A DNA stretch of 64,000 nucleotides from Brachypterus glaber (lineage: Eukaryota; Arthropoda; Insecta; Coleoptera; Kateretidae), in assembly GCA_958510825.1 (NCBI GenBank), contig OY294046.1, forward strand, positions 11,820,847 through 11,884,846, written 5' to 3'. The notes beneath the pieces are model-generated. The model had not been told where the DNA came from and did not search any database. It was given only the letters and a program-made list of their open reading frames with translations. This document shows positions 30,870-42,409 of the stretch, one piece after another; positions within the stretch are counted from its first letter, which is position 1; each line of letters starts with the position of its first letter. The position numbers were made by a program, and so were the translations under genes.

Positions 30870-31180
30870 GGTAAATAGTATATTACGCACCGAGTACGCG
30901 AACCTAGTTTTTAGTGCACGAGAGTGCGTTTTTTTACGAGTTGCACCGAGTAAAAAAAGCACTCGATGTGTACTGAAATGGTTTGATACCTAAACATAAA
31001 AAAAAAACGCAAAAACTATCTTAAAATTAGTTTGTCAATTTGAGGTTATGTGTTTGACGTTTACTAATTTTCTGACAGCAGATATGTAAAATCAGCTGAT
31101 TTTCACTTCCCAACCGTTCCCATAGGCAACGGGTGGGAAACAGGCACTAACTACTAACTAGGTCGTAGAAAAAAGTCTTT
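30870..31180. other. Repeat-like segment with GTATATTACGCACCGAGTAC
   Basis: Contains GCACGAGAGTGCG and CACCGAGTAAAAAAAGCACT inverted words similar in style to the GC-cored inverted repeats at 19308 and 36330. The ends are not defined. No gene. Confidence 0.4.
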
Positions 31181-31524
31181 AACCCTAAGACCAACAAGAC
31201 AAAAAGCTTTTTTCTCGCCATTTCGCGTAAAAAATGTAAGCTAAATTATGTAATAAATCACTTTTAATTAATTACATTGAAACGGCTCATTAAATTTGTG
31301 TGTTATTCAGAATAATTTTATTTGATTAAAAATAGATTTCAGCTAGGCTCACGAACGATTTGTTTAAATTTGTGTATTATATGAATAAATAAAGAAATAC
31401 TGCTGCCAACAAAAGAACAATTTCCCTTATTTTCATTTAAAAAGAAGTGTTTTTTTAGAAAACAACACTGCCCAGTAAAAGAGCTTTCCCATTTTTCACT
31501 TCCGCGCGTAAAATGGATTTTTTT

Positions 31525-32090
31525 ATCAGATTCACTTTTAGAAACCTTAAAAATATACCAATTTTCACAAAAACTACCCCCCCCCCCCGCTACTTAGGGG
31601 GTCGAGTTACAACTTTTTTATTATCAGATTCTTTTTCAGCAACCTTAAAAAGTCCAACATACCAATTTTCACAAAAACCCCCCAGGGGGTGAAATTAGAA
31701 ATATTTTATTGTAAGATTTAGTTTTAGCGACCTCAAAAAGTTCAATATATAAATTTTCAAGAAAACTACCCCCTGTCCGTCAGGGGGTAGAGTAATATGT
31801 TTTTTATTATCAGATTCACTTTCAGCAACCTGAAAAACTACCCCTGCCCCTCAGGGGGTGGATTTAGATTTTTTTATTATCAGATTCACTTTCAGCAACC
31901 TCAAAAACCCCAATATACTAGTTTTCACAAAAACTTAGAAAAAATTTATTATTAGATTCATATTCGTCGAGCCCAAAAACCCCTATATACCAATGTTGAA
32001 AAAAATATTGAAAATATTTAAAAAATATTTACCCCCTTACAACCTTGGAGGTGAAGTTAGAAAAGTTTTATTATCAGATTCGATTTCGAT
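31525..32090 (+). repeat. Degenerate tandem array of about 70-100 bp units
   Basis: About six units, each with TTATTATCAGATTC(A/T)(C/T)TTTCAGC, then AACCT(C/T)AAAAA, CCAATTTTCACAAAAAC, a C-run and CAGGGGGTNGA. Unit edges fall near 31525, 31630, 31725, 31825, 31895 and 31970. An inverted, decayed relative is at 62350-62560. Confidence 0.65.
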
Positions 32091-32568
32091 AATAATGTTT
32101 TGCTTGAAATTGATTTATATCGAAATAAAACGTCATAAAACCCAAAAATACGGAAAAAAAATTGAAAATTTTTGCAGAATATAAGGCCTTCCGAAATTTT
32201 GAAAATTCTCAAAATGGGAAAGCAATAGCCGAGAACATTTTTCATTATTCCTAAAACTCCGTGATTCCCTTAGCAAGGTTTACAATCTGTCATGCATATC
32301 TCGTACATGAAAGATAGCTTTTTTGGGACAGTATTTTATATTATTTCATATTTTATAATGTCACATGAATCAGTCAAAATTTTTAGAAAAATTAAAAAAA
32401 TATATATTTTTGGAAAAAATAAATATATTTTGAAGAAGAATTATGAATACTATACTAACAACATTAAGAAAAGGGTGCCTGGCTGAATAAAATTTACCAT
32501 TTTATGGGAGTATGGTAACCGAGGATCATTTTTTTCAAAATTACTTTTTAATTTATGTTCAAAATTAA

Positions 32569-32650
32569 TGGAGAGCCCCTACCACAAGCCAAAAGCTTAT
32601 TTGGGGCTCTCCATGACTCTGTATAAATAAATAATAATAAACAAATAAAA
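32569..32650 (+). mobile_element. GGAGAGCCCC hairpin module with A-rich tail, copy 3
   Basis: TGGAGAGCCCC, a loop with AAAAGCTTATTT, GGGGCTCTCCA, then TGACTCTGTATAAATAAATA and an (ATAA)n tail ending against the reverse-transcriptase relic. The hairpin-then-tail layout resembles the 3' end of a LINE or SINE. Confidence 0.75.
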
Positions 32651-32655
32651 ATGAA

Positions 32656-34147
32656 ATGAATCTTTGGTATTTAGATGATGGAACTTTAGCTGGAGATCCA
32701 GATATTGTTTTAAATGATTTTATTAAAATAATCTCTTTATGTTCAGAGTTAGGCTTAAAATTAAACTTTAAAAAGTGTGAACTTTCTGTAATATCTAAAA
32801 ATAACGATAATTCTTTAATTTTTTTTAAATTTTCGTCCATAGCTCCGGAAATTTTACATATACCTCTTAATTCCTTTAATTTACTTGGCTGTCCTATTTC
32901 TGAAAACAAAATCTCTGAATATATCAATTTAAAAATTGACACTCTTGATCGGTTTTCTATTAATTTAAAATTGATTAATTGCCATACTGCTTACTTTTTA
33001 CTAAAACACTCCTTTGCTATCCCTCGCGTCTCCTATTTGCTTCGTTGTGCCCCTTGTTGAAACGCCCCTGAGTCACTCGCTAAATATGATTCTATTTTAA
33101 ATAATACACTAAAAGATATTTTAAATTGTAATATTGAATCAGATTCTTGGTTACAGAGCACATTGCCTACCAAACTTGGTGGCCTGGGTATTCGCGATTC
33201 TTCTTCCCTTTGTTTTCCTGCTTTTCTTGGTTCTGTTAACGATGTATCTTCTTTACTTGAACAAATTCTTCCTCAAAATATTTACAATTATTCGGACTCT
33301 GATTTAGACTTTGATTTAAATAAATGGATTTCTGATGCTGAGGTGTAATGATCCTAAAGGCAAGGCGCGTCTCCTAGCTCTTCAAGCTCCTGAAAGTAAC
33401 GCGTGGTTAGATGCCTTGCCCTGTTCTTCCTTGGGAAATCAATTAGATGATTCCACCTTCCGCATTTCCGTTGCCCTTCGTCTTGGTATTCCTGCATTTG
33501 TAGCGAAACTGTCGATGTTTATGGCCTTCACGGGCTCAGCTGCGTAAAAAGTGCAGGTCGTTTGTCTAGGCACAGGATGATCAATGACATTATTAAGCGT
33601 TCTCTTATTACCGCAGGTTTTCCTGCTGTTTTGGAGCCGCCTGGTATTTGTCGGGGCGATGGAAAGCGTGTGGATGGAATCACCTTGATTCCTTGGAGAG
33701 GGGGCAGGGCTTTATTATGGGATGCGACTTGCACGCATACTTTAGCGGACTCGTATATTAAACGAACATCTGAGAAAGCTGGTTCGGCTGCAAGTAATGC
33801 GGAAAAAATAAAACACAGAAAATACTTGGAGCTGGAAGACCGCTTTGTTTTTGTACCCTTCGCTGTTGAAACCTTTGGTCCCTTTGGTGATGAAGCTAGA
33901 GATTTACTTCGGAAAATTTCCTCTAAAATTGGCAAAAAATCAAAAAGTTTCATCACTCAAAGGATAAGCCTGGCGGTACAGAGGGGAAACGCGGCCTCCG
34001 TGTTGGGGACATTTAACGTTGAGCCGGGTTTGGACGAATTTTTTTATATTTTATTATATAGTTTAATTTATGTTTATTTAGTTTAGTTTAGGTTATATTA
34101 GGTTTACTTTAACATGTATATAATAAAATAAATAATAATAAATAAAT
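32656..34147 (+). pseudogene. Decayed retroelement: reverse transcriptase fragment plus nuclease-like C-terminus
   Basis: A 5'-truncated, mutated element. 32656-33060 opens with LWYLDDGTLAGDPD, the catalytic YLDD box of a reverse transcriptase (32668-32679), and stops at a TGA. The same frame continues to 33348 (TKLGGLGIRDSS), then shifts to 33335-33547 ([26 protein letters not shown]) and again to 33562-34086. The last part has GLHGLSC before it, then KRVDGITLIPW and LLWDATCTHTLAD, an order of Asp/Trp-Asp residues suggestive of a PD-(D/E)XK nuclease fold, and QRISLAVQRGNAASVLGT at the end. It finishes with an (ATAA)n tail. At least one stop and two frameshifts, so not functional. Confidence 0.85.
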
Positions 34148-34344
34148 TTTCCACAGTTCATGATTATCAAACGAGGCATTTTATTAAATGCAGTTATTTA
34201 TTATGAAATTAATGTTTTATAAACTAAACAACAATTTTACTGCGATTCGGCAGGAAACAGACTTATTACAGTCTGTGCCAAAAGGCACGATTGTTAAAAA
34301 GCGCCATTTTTTGGTTACTACATATCTGTGGCTTGGTTCAAAAA

Positions 34345-34910
34345 CGGCCAATGTCAAAAATTTTAAACGGATACTAATGGCGCCTTTTCACGGAGCAATT
34401 TGTACGCAAGTTTGGTGCTATGCAATTTTGTTGCAAGAATGATTCAGTCGCTTCGCATGCCTTCAGGCAAATTTGATGATATTTTCGAGCCATCAAATTA
34501 TCAGAACAAGTTCTATTTTTCGACGATTTTCATGCAAGATTTATAGTTATTTTCGTGGTACCAACCTGGAAAAAAGTTACTAAATCGATTTCTTTTTACT
34601 AATATAGTAGCAACTGGACATGTTAATAATTATTATTATTAAAGTCTGTCTAACTAAAAAGCTTCCTTAAAAAAAGCAAATGCTAGGTTATGTTTTTGTC
34701 AACAAATGCAGAGACACGTCAAAATTGCCTGGTTGGCAACATTGTTTAACTTGCAATATATAGCGTCAAACTTGCGTATAACTTGCTCCGTGAAAAGGTA
34801 AATTAATGTGTCCTCATACTATATATGGCAGCAAACTTGCATAGCACCAAACTTGCGTATAACTTGCTCCTTAAAAAGGCGCCTTAAGTCAAACATTGGC
34901 CGTTTTAGCA
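34345..34910. mobile_element. 0.57 kb foldback with GCGCCTTTTCACGGAGCAA motifs
   Basis: AACGGCCAATGTCAAA and GGCGCCTTTTCACGGAGCAA at the left mirror AAGGCGCCTT and AACATTGGCCGTTTT at the right. Motif TTGCGTATAACTTGCTCC and GCAAACTTGCATAGCACCAA recur internally. No frame. Confidence 0.65.
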
Positions 34911-34999
34911 GTTTAACAGAAATGTTTATTAAAAACACACATCGGCCCTTGTCGCTCTACCTTTATCTTACAAGTATTGTCATTGGCTTTTTAGGGAAG

Positions 35000-35032
35000 C
35001 GTTCAAGTATTACGTAACGCAAAATTTGGCCA
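35000..35032 (+). repeat. TATTACGTAACGC repeat end
   Basis: GCGTTCAAGTATTACGTAAC then GCAAAATTTGGCCA; only the terminal part of the family seen at 7577 and 60595 is kept. It is followed by unrelated AACCGGTT-rich sequence (35040-35130). Confidence 0.65.
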
Positions 35033-35034
35033 TT

Positions 35035-35140
35035 TTTTTTAAACCTGTTTTTAACCGGTTATTTCTTCCGTGTTTTAACCCAAAACCGGTCTGATGTAAT
35101 TTCCGAAACAGGTTAACCGAAAACCGGTTATTGACTATGG
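35035..35140. repeat. AACCGGTT word cluster
   Basis: AACCTGTTTTTAACCGGTTA, AAACCGGTCTGATG, AACAGGTTAACCGAAAACCG and a final GGTTATTGAC form a short cluster of the palindrome AACCGGTT and near variants. No terminal repeats could be assigned. Confidence 0.5.
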
Positions 35141-35337
35141 TTTTCCATCTCTAATTGTTTTTGTATGCAGGATTTAGTTAACTGTTAACCACGCCGTATG
35201 CAATAAAATTTGCAAGGAATCCGTCTCTTTAAGCCTAGATCATTGTTAAAAACGTGATCCAATAAACATTTTATAAGTTTATAATTTTTTAAGTGTTACG
35301 TAACATTTTTAGGCAATATGTTTTTCTGTGCATTAAC

Positions 35338-35866
35338 AGTAAAATCTGAGGTGTTCGGTTTCGGAAGATAATGGACTATTCCTTAGAAACGACCATAGTG
35401 TCCTAGTGGACTTAATTTAATATTTTAGATTATTCTACATTAATTTTGGTCAGAGACTTTCAATCCGGTCACATAAAATTTATTATAGTTCTTAATTCAG
35501 AAAAAATAGTCGCAGAGGTATTTGGTAGATTAATTAAAAAAAAATGTAGACTACATTATGTAGTGCAGTGTATTAAATTTCTGTCATAATGTGTCCACAA
35601 TATGTCTGAAAAATAATTTGTCATTAATCGATAGACTGATATGCATATTTTTTGAGAAAATACGTTGCAAGGAGCCTCAGTGATACTTATTTCGAAATAG
35701 AAATCAGTAGACCATTTCTGTGAAATTTAAATCTCTGAGTAAAATTTATGTAGATCAAGCTAAAAAAATATAAAATAAATAAAATAAAGAACTATTAAGT
35801 GGACTTTTGCCATTTTTAAGGAATAAAGTCCATTATCTTTCGATACCGAGCACCTCAGATTTTACT
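35338..35866. mobile_element. 0.53 kb inverted-repeat element with GTAAAATCTGAGGTG ends
   Basis: GTAAAATCTGAGGTG and GGAAGATAATGGACT at the left are mirrored by AGTCCATTATCTTTCGATAC and GAGCACCTCAGATTTTAC at the right. The middle is AT-rich and non-coding. Confidence 0.7.
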
Positions 35867-36230
35867 GTTGATGATTTTATAATATGGAGACAACCTACTA
35901 AGAGGATTAACACTTGGTTTGCGTTGGCAAGTCTCTTAAACTTAAGTCTATTTAGAATTAGCGTGCCCGCTCTTCGAGCTCGGCTGCCAATATTCGTGAT
36001 CGCCCTAAAAACAGTATTTTTCGTGCTTGTTTCATAAATAACGATTTTTGTTTGACACACTGTTTTAAATCTATCGACAGAATGTAAAGAATGTGTGTGT
36101 GTCTGTACGTACCCTGCCTTATGACGCTTTAATCTCAAAGTTGAGATCGCGCTAGCCACTTCGTGTATACCTCCCCCTTTCGTCGTAGCTAACTTATCGT
36201 GTGGCATACTATATTATGGATACTATCCAT
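35867..36230. other. Open but unrecognised segment
   Basis: Both strands carry frames of 70-120 codons (for example 35833-36207 on the minus strand, with GSRARRAGTLILNRLKF), but neither has a recognisable domain, a good start or splice sites. GC is slightly raised. It could be a relic of an element; I do not call a gene. Confidence 0.25.
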
Positions 36231-36329
36231 GTTGATTTTATTTAATTATCACACATTTTCATTCATTTTCATTAAAAAGCGGTGAATTTGAAAAAAATCA
36301 TCATTTTATTTTTTAGGGTTTATGTATAC

Positions 36330-36468
36330 AATAGTATATTATTTACCAAGTGAGAGAAGTTTAACATTTTTGACCTGCGTCAAATTGCGGGATGAGCGCG
36401 CCAGCGCGAAGCCCGCAAGACGCGGTCTAAAATGTTAAATCTTCACTCACGTGGAAAATATAGTATTT
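36330..36468. repeat. Inverted repeat with GC-rich core
   Basis: ATAGTATATTATTTACCAAG and AACATTTT at the left mirror AAAATGTTAAATCTTCACTC and AAATATAGTAT at the right; the core GAGCGCGCCAGCGCGAAGCC is GC-rich. Same style as the fps intron 1 hairpin at 19308. Confidence 0.6.
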
Positions 36469-37310
36469 TTTTCACTACCAGTACAATTAATTAGCTATTT
36501 ATTTATTTTACTCAAAATTTAATGAAAAAGCTTATAAATTTAAAATATGACGCTGGCCATTCGCGGCCATTAAAAAAACAAATGAATAACTTGACATTTT
36601 TGGCAGAAATTTTCTGGTGATCTGCTGAAATTATTAAGTTTGAAAGTGTTTCCGTGTTAAGTGTAATAAAATATATAAAAATGGAAAGTGAAATGCAAAG
36701 TGATGATTCTGGTACTCCCCCAGAAATAAGGGGACAGGCGAAAACTGTGAGGGAGAATCTATTTCCTCAAAAATCAATATATGGGGGTTGTACCTCTAGT
36801 AATCTATGATCATTACGGTAATATATGGGTTGTATAATCTATGGATGAATATGATGGACCAATGATTTTCACTTTTCGAAGTGTTTTTTTGTAAAACATG
36901 TTTTTAGGTACTAATTTAGTTAATATTTTTTAATTTATCATGCAATAAATAAATTTGGTGCCTAAAGACACTTGTAAATAGCAATGTGATTAATTAATTA
37001 AGTGAAACGTCAGATGCCAAAACAGCTGAATAAAAATTCATTATTAACCATGGTGCAATTTCATTATTTTTAGAACCTCTGACGTCATAGGTAGAGAAAT
37101 AATATTTCTACCAATGAAAAGAACAGTAATAAAGATGTGCTTTTAGGCTGGTGGTGAAAAAAAAGCATTTCAATATTTTTGGTACAGCTTGTATAGTATG
37201 TTTATCATATTTCAACTAGACTTACTCAATGAAGTGAAAAATTAAATATAGATATAAGAATGTATGGTTAGTTAAATCATATTTAAATATAAAATGTTGT
37301 TTATTACATT

Positions 37311-38768
37311 TCACGGTGCACTTCTGAGGGGTGTTTTCCGAACTTGCGGCGAACTTTAGTATTTCTTTATATTCTTGTTATTTATGTAGTAACCAACGAT
37401 TTAGGACCAAAATTAAAAAAAAATCTATTGGTTAGTTTTTTTTTTATTTAGATTTTTTTATAAAAATCTGCACCTATTTAATAATTTATCTATATCTCAG
37501 CTATTTCTAATTATAACAAAAAAAGTAAATACCATTTTTTTATATCTTTTGCCGTTTTGTCACAATACGTGATTAAAGTCTGAAGTAAAACAAAAAAGTA
37601 TTATAAGTTCATCTTTATATTTATAAAAATTATCTAGGGAGGCTTATTTTACTGTGAAACGTCAAATTACCTTAAAACACATTATTTCTTTTAATTAAGG
37701 TGGCTTCTAGCAAAATTTGAAAACTGACGTAAAGTTGTTTATTTTTTTATGATTGTTTTCAATGTTAAGATTTAATGTATTTTCGTAAGAAAGAAGTTTT
37801 TTTAAATAAAAATGAATTTAGATAATCATGAAACTAATCGAAAATTATTGTGCGTTGTTTGCTTTACAAAAATCAAAACCATTAAGCCAACTCCAAGTAC
37901 ATTATTTTGTAAAAAGTAATTTTGATGTCCGTAAATAAATTATATTTTAGTTTTCAAAGTAAAAAAGTTAAAAATTTACTTAATTACTTTTTTTATGCAT
38001 AGGTAATAAATTTTTATTTATTTATTAATAAATTTATTTATTTAGTGGCAGGTTTTTATGCAACAGTGTCATGGAGAGCCCCAACAAACATGCTTTTGGA
38101 CATTTGGACATCATCATAACCTATTTTTTTTATTATAACCAAAATAATGTGAACTGGTTTAATGTTTTTGATTATTGTAAAACAAACAGTGTACAATATT
38201 TTTTTATTTGTTTCATGATTATCTAAATTCATTTTTATTTAAAAAACTACTTTCTTACAAAAATACATTAAATCTTAACATTGAAAACTATCTATCATAA
38301 AAAATAATAAACGTCAGTTTTAAAATTTTTCCACAAGCCACCTTGATTAAAAGAAATAATGTGTTTAAATGCAATTTGACATTTTACAGTAAAATAAGCC
38401 TTCCTAGATAATTTTTAATATATATAAAAATGAAGTTATACTTTTTTGTTTTACTTCAAACTTTAATCACGTATTGTGACAAAACGGCAAAAGATATAAA
38501 AAATGTATTTATTTTTTTTGTAGATTATTAAGCAGTCTTTATTTTATTTTTGATAATATTTTTATTATAATTAGAAATAGCTGAGATATAGCCAAATAAT
38601 TAAATAGGTGCAGATTTTTATAAAAAAAAATCTAAATTAAAAAAAAACTAACCGATAGATTTTTTGTTTTGCTCTTGATTCGTTAGTTACTACATAAATA
38701 ACAAGAATATAAAGAAAAACTAAAGTTCGCCGCAAGTTCGGAAAACACCCCTCAGAAGTGCACCGTGA
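37311..38768. mobile_element. 1.46 kb foldback element with long arms
   Basis: TCACGGTGCACTTCTGAGGG at the left is exactly inverted at the right, and the arms run about 520 bp through TTGCCGTTTTGTCACAATAC / GTATTGTGACAAAACGGCAA and ATTTAGATAATCATGAAAC. The loop (about 37840-38215) includes one arm of the GGAGAGCCCC hairpin module at 38072. The right arm has about 50 bp of extra sequence near 38520, and its last 225 bp are included in the tandem duplication that starts at 38544. Confidence 0.85.
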
Positions 38769-40196
38769 TTTAAGATGTCATGCAATCTACGAAATCTAGT
38801 CAACTGGCTTTTCTGAAGTAGGTATAATTAAATTATAATTGCATTTAAAAAGTGGGGTCAAATAATGTCTGCAGGGTGTCCCAGAACTCGCGACCAGCCT
38901 TGAAGGGACACATAATATATCAAAAAATATGATAAAAAAGTCATATAAACATCCCAAGTAACACGCTTAGATTTTACAGCTTAAATTGGCTGTACCTCGC
39001 ATTTTAAACCAGCGTTTAGCTTTATTTCGGTATTTTAATTTGCCGTATTTAGGATTTTTTATTAGCTGTTATTAACACTTTACATCCACTGTAATAGCTA
39101 TAATCGACTTGGCGCAGCCAATAAATAGTACAAAATAAAACCACAGCTATTTGTGTTTTTTTTTTATATACTTTAAAACTATCTTAAAACAATAAAAAAT
39201 AATAAAAATTTAATAGTTTTTAAAAGAGTGGAAAAAATACATATCCAAATACATAAAAATGTTATAGAAAAACGTCTAATGAAATGGTAATTATTTAACC
39301 TTTTTCACACATGTATGATATTATTCCGCAGGCGTATGAAGTATGACTGATTGATTGATTGATTGTGTTGTTCTTGGGTCTCTTGCTAGTCAAACAGCTT
39401 CGTTTCCTTTATCAGGCTTACTAGGCTGTTTACTAGATTTGCATTGGAGAGCATAGCTTCTGGGTTACCATTTCCCGGTTGCCGGTATCTCCAGCAATGT
39501 AGAGCCACGCAGTCAACGAGAACATGAGAGGCTGTTTCCGCCTCCTCATTACACAGCCTGCATATTGGCTCATCCTTATACACACGGATGGTATTCATGT
39601 GTTTCCTCAGGTGGCAGTGACCAGTTATTAGCCCTATCACCTTCCTAAGGTATGAAGTATGACACTTTCTTAATTTCTAAATTGTGTGAAATTTGTCGTT
39701 TTCTTAGGTGGTCGTAGGAAAAATATCTTTAAGTGAGCTTTTATTGATCCATATCTATTCATTCATGCGCCGCCCCCTGGCTTTTCAACTATATATATAT
39801 TGTTTTGTTTTGTTTTTAACAATTTTAAAATGTATTTAGAATGCGCGTCATCAAAAACTCTATAAAATTTCGCCTGCGGCGCTAAACTGGCTTACAAAAA
39901 AGTAATTATATTCAATAACTTGCATACCTGTATCTTAAAATTGCAAAACCTGAATATTTATAAAAATTTTGGCCGGCGGCGCTAAATATAATGTTTTATT
40001 TTTTTATAAGTTTTCTCTGACTACTTGAAGTTTTATAAACATATATTTTTTTAATTGTTGCACTTGAAAATTTAAAAAAAGTCGCCTGCGGCGCTTAACT
40101 GAATTACCAATAGTCTGATATTACAATATTAATATAATAATAATACGTTTATTTATTGTGTTGCCAAAAGGCTCTTGACCGAGGTCCTTCTGCCTG
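38544..40196. repeat. 1,653 bp tandem duplication, unit 1
   Basis: From TTATTTTTGATAATATTTTT to GGTCCTTCTGCCTG. It is followed immediately by a second copy with the same length. The unit contains the right end of a foldback, a LINE 3' end on the minus strand and three GCCTGCGGCGCTAA-type words. Confidence 0.95.
39386..39640 (-). pseudogene. Non-LTR retrotransposon 3' end (C-terminal of ORF2), copy 1
   Basis: Minus-strand frame with LITGHCHLRKHMNTIRVYKD and CRLCNEEAETASHVLVDC, a CX2C...HX4C zinc-knuckle-like motif found after the RNase H region of I/R1/Jockey-type LINEs, ending KETKLFD-stop. Then, on the same strand, CTAGCAAGAGACCCAAGAAC and an (AATC)n tail (39347-39364). 5'-truncated, so not mobile by itself. 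Confidence 0.85.
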
Positions 40197-41849
40197 TTAT
40201 TTTTGATAATATTTTTATTATAATTAGAAATAGCTGAGATATAGCCAAATAATTAAATAGGTGCAGATTTTTATAAAAAAAAATCTAAATTAAAAAAAAA
40301 CTAACCGATAGATTTTTTGTTTTGCTCTTGATTCGTTAGTTACTACATAAATAACAAGAATATAAAGAAAAACTAAAGTTCGCCGCAAGTTCGGAAAACA
40401 CCCCTCAGAAGTGCACCGTGATTTAAGATGTCATGCAATCTACGAAATCTAGTCAACTGGCTTTTCTGAAGTAGGTATAATTAAATTATAATTGCATTTA
40501 AAAAGTGGGGTCAAATAATGTCTGCAGGGTGTCCCAGAACTCGCGACCAGCCTTGAAGGGACACATAATATATCAAAAAATATGATAAAAAAGTCATATA
40601 AACATCCCAAGTAACACGCTTAGATTTTACAGCTTAAATTGGCTGTACCTCGCATTTTAAACCAGCGTTTAGCTTTATTTCGGTATTTTAATTTGCCGTA
40701 TTTAGGATTTTTTATTAGCTGTTATTAACACTTTACATCCACTGTAATAGCTATAATCGACTTGGCGCAGCCAATAAATAGTACAAAATAAAACCACAGC
40801 TATTTGTGTTTTTTTTTTATATACTTTAAAACTATCTTAAAACAATAAAAAATAATAAAAATTTAATAGTTTTTAAAAGAGTGGAAAAAATACATATCCA
40901 AATACATAAAAATGTTATAGAAAAACGTCTAATGAAATGGTAATTATTTAACCTTTTTCACACATGTATGATATTATTCCGCAGGCGTATGAAGTATGAC
41001 TGATTGATTGATTGATTGTGTTGTTCTTGGGTCTCTTGCTAGTCAAACAGCTTCGTTTCCTTTATCAGGCTTACTAGGCTGTTTACTAGATTTGCATTGG
41101 AGAGCATAGCTTCTGGGTTACCATTTCCCGGTTGCCGGTATCTCCAGCAATGTAGAGCCACGCAGTCAACGAGAACATGAGAGGCTGTTTCCGCCTCCTC
41201 ATTACACAGCCTGCATATTGGCTCATCCTTATACACACGGATGGTATTCATGTGTTTCCTCAGGTGGCAGTGACCAGTTATTAGCCCTATCACCTTCCTA
41301 AGGTATGAAGTATGACACTTTCTTAATTTCTAAATTGTGTGAAATTTGTCGTTTTCTTAGGTGGTCGTAGGAAAAATATCTTTAAGTGAGCTTTTATTGA
41401 TCCATATCTATTCATTCATGCGCCGCCCCCTGGCTTTTCAACTATATATATATTGTTTTGTTTTGTTTTTAACAATTTTAAAATGTATTTAGAATGCGCG
41501 TCATCAAAAACTCTATAAAATTTCGCCTGCGGCGCTAAACTGGCTTACAAAAAAGTAATTATATTCAATAACTTGCATACCTGTATCTAAAAATTGCAAA
41601 ACCTGAATATTTATAAAAATTTTGGCCGGCGGCGCTAAATATAATGTTTTATTTTTTTATAAGTTTTCTCTGACTACTTGAAGTTTTATAAACATATATT
41701 TTTTTAATTGTTGCACTTGAAAATTAAAAAAAAGTCGCCTGCGGCGCTTAACTGAATTACCAATAGTCTGATATTACAATATTAATATAATAATAATACG
41801 TTTATTTATTGTGTTGCCAAAAGGCTCTTGACCGAGGTCCTTCTGCCTG
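40197..41849. repeat. 1,653 bp tandem duplication, unit 2
   Basis: Copies unit 1 at a constant offset of 1,653 bp, with only two substitutions noticed by eye (near 41589 and 41727) and no indel. The junction carries a few bases of microhomology (TT). Unit 2 ends at GGTCCTTCTGCCTG before TACATAAGTATTT. Confidence 0.95.
41039..41293 (-). pseudogene. Non-LTR retrotransposon 3' end, copy 2
   Basis: Identical in translation to the frame at 39386-39640; it exists because of the tandem duplication rather than a second insertion. Confidence 0.85.
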
Positions 41850-42409
41850 TTACATAAGTATTTAATAATATATTATAAAATTAAATAAATCACAATATTA
41901 ATTAATAGATTTTATAAAATAATTGCATATAAAATTCTGAAAAATATCATTCTGTAGGATTTCTATAAAAATTTCCTGCGCCGCTAATTGTTGTATTGAA
42001 CATAGAGATTCAACTCAATCCGTTTTATATTAACTTCCCCCCGTGAACAAAGACTGGCTCTTTTTGGGAATTTAACAAAACTTTTTGTTGATAAAGTTGT
42101 AAGGCCGAATAGGCTCCCCCCCCCCTATCAAAAATCCTAGGGGCGCCCCTGTGTCTATTCCTTTCCATGCTATAAGCTTTTCCCAATTTCTGTGCTCCCG
42201 TTTATTTTATAACTCCATCTAAGTCAGATGATCTGATTTAAATGCTCTGAGTCAGATGTTCTGACTATTTTATCCAGGGGTGATCCGGGGGGAGGGTGTC
42301 CCACCACCACGAAATGATCCAGTCGGCATTTTCAGCGGATATTGGTATTTATCTTAAAAATAACAATGTTAATACAGTAAAATGTTCCGAGGTACAATGC
42401 CTTCTCATA

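Noticed and set aside
32565..32942. 125-codon minus-strand frame
   Set aside because: It is the antisense shadow of the reverse-transcriptase frame and runs through the GGAGAGCCCC hairpin.
33528..33956. 142-codon minus-strand frame
   Set aside because: Antisense shadow of the nuclease-like region, which has recognisable motifs on the plus strand.
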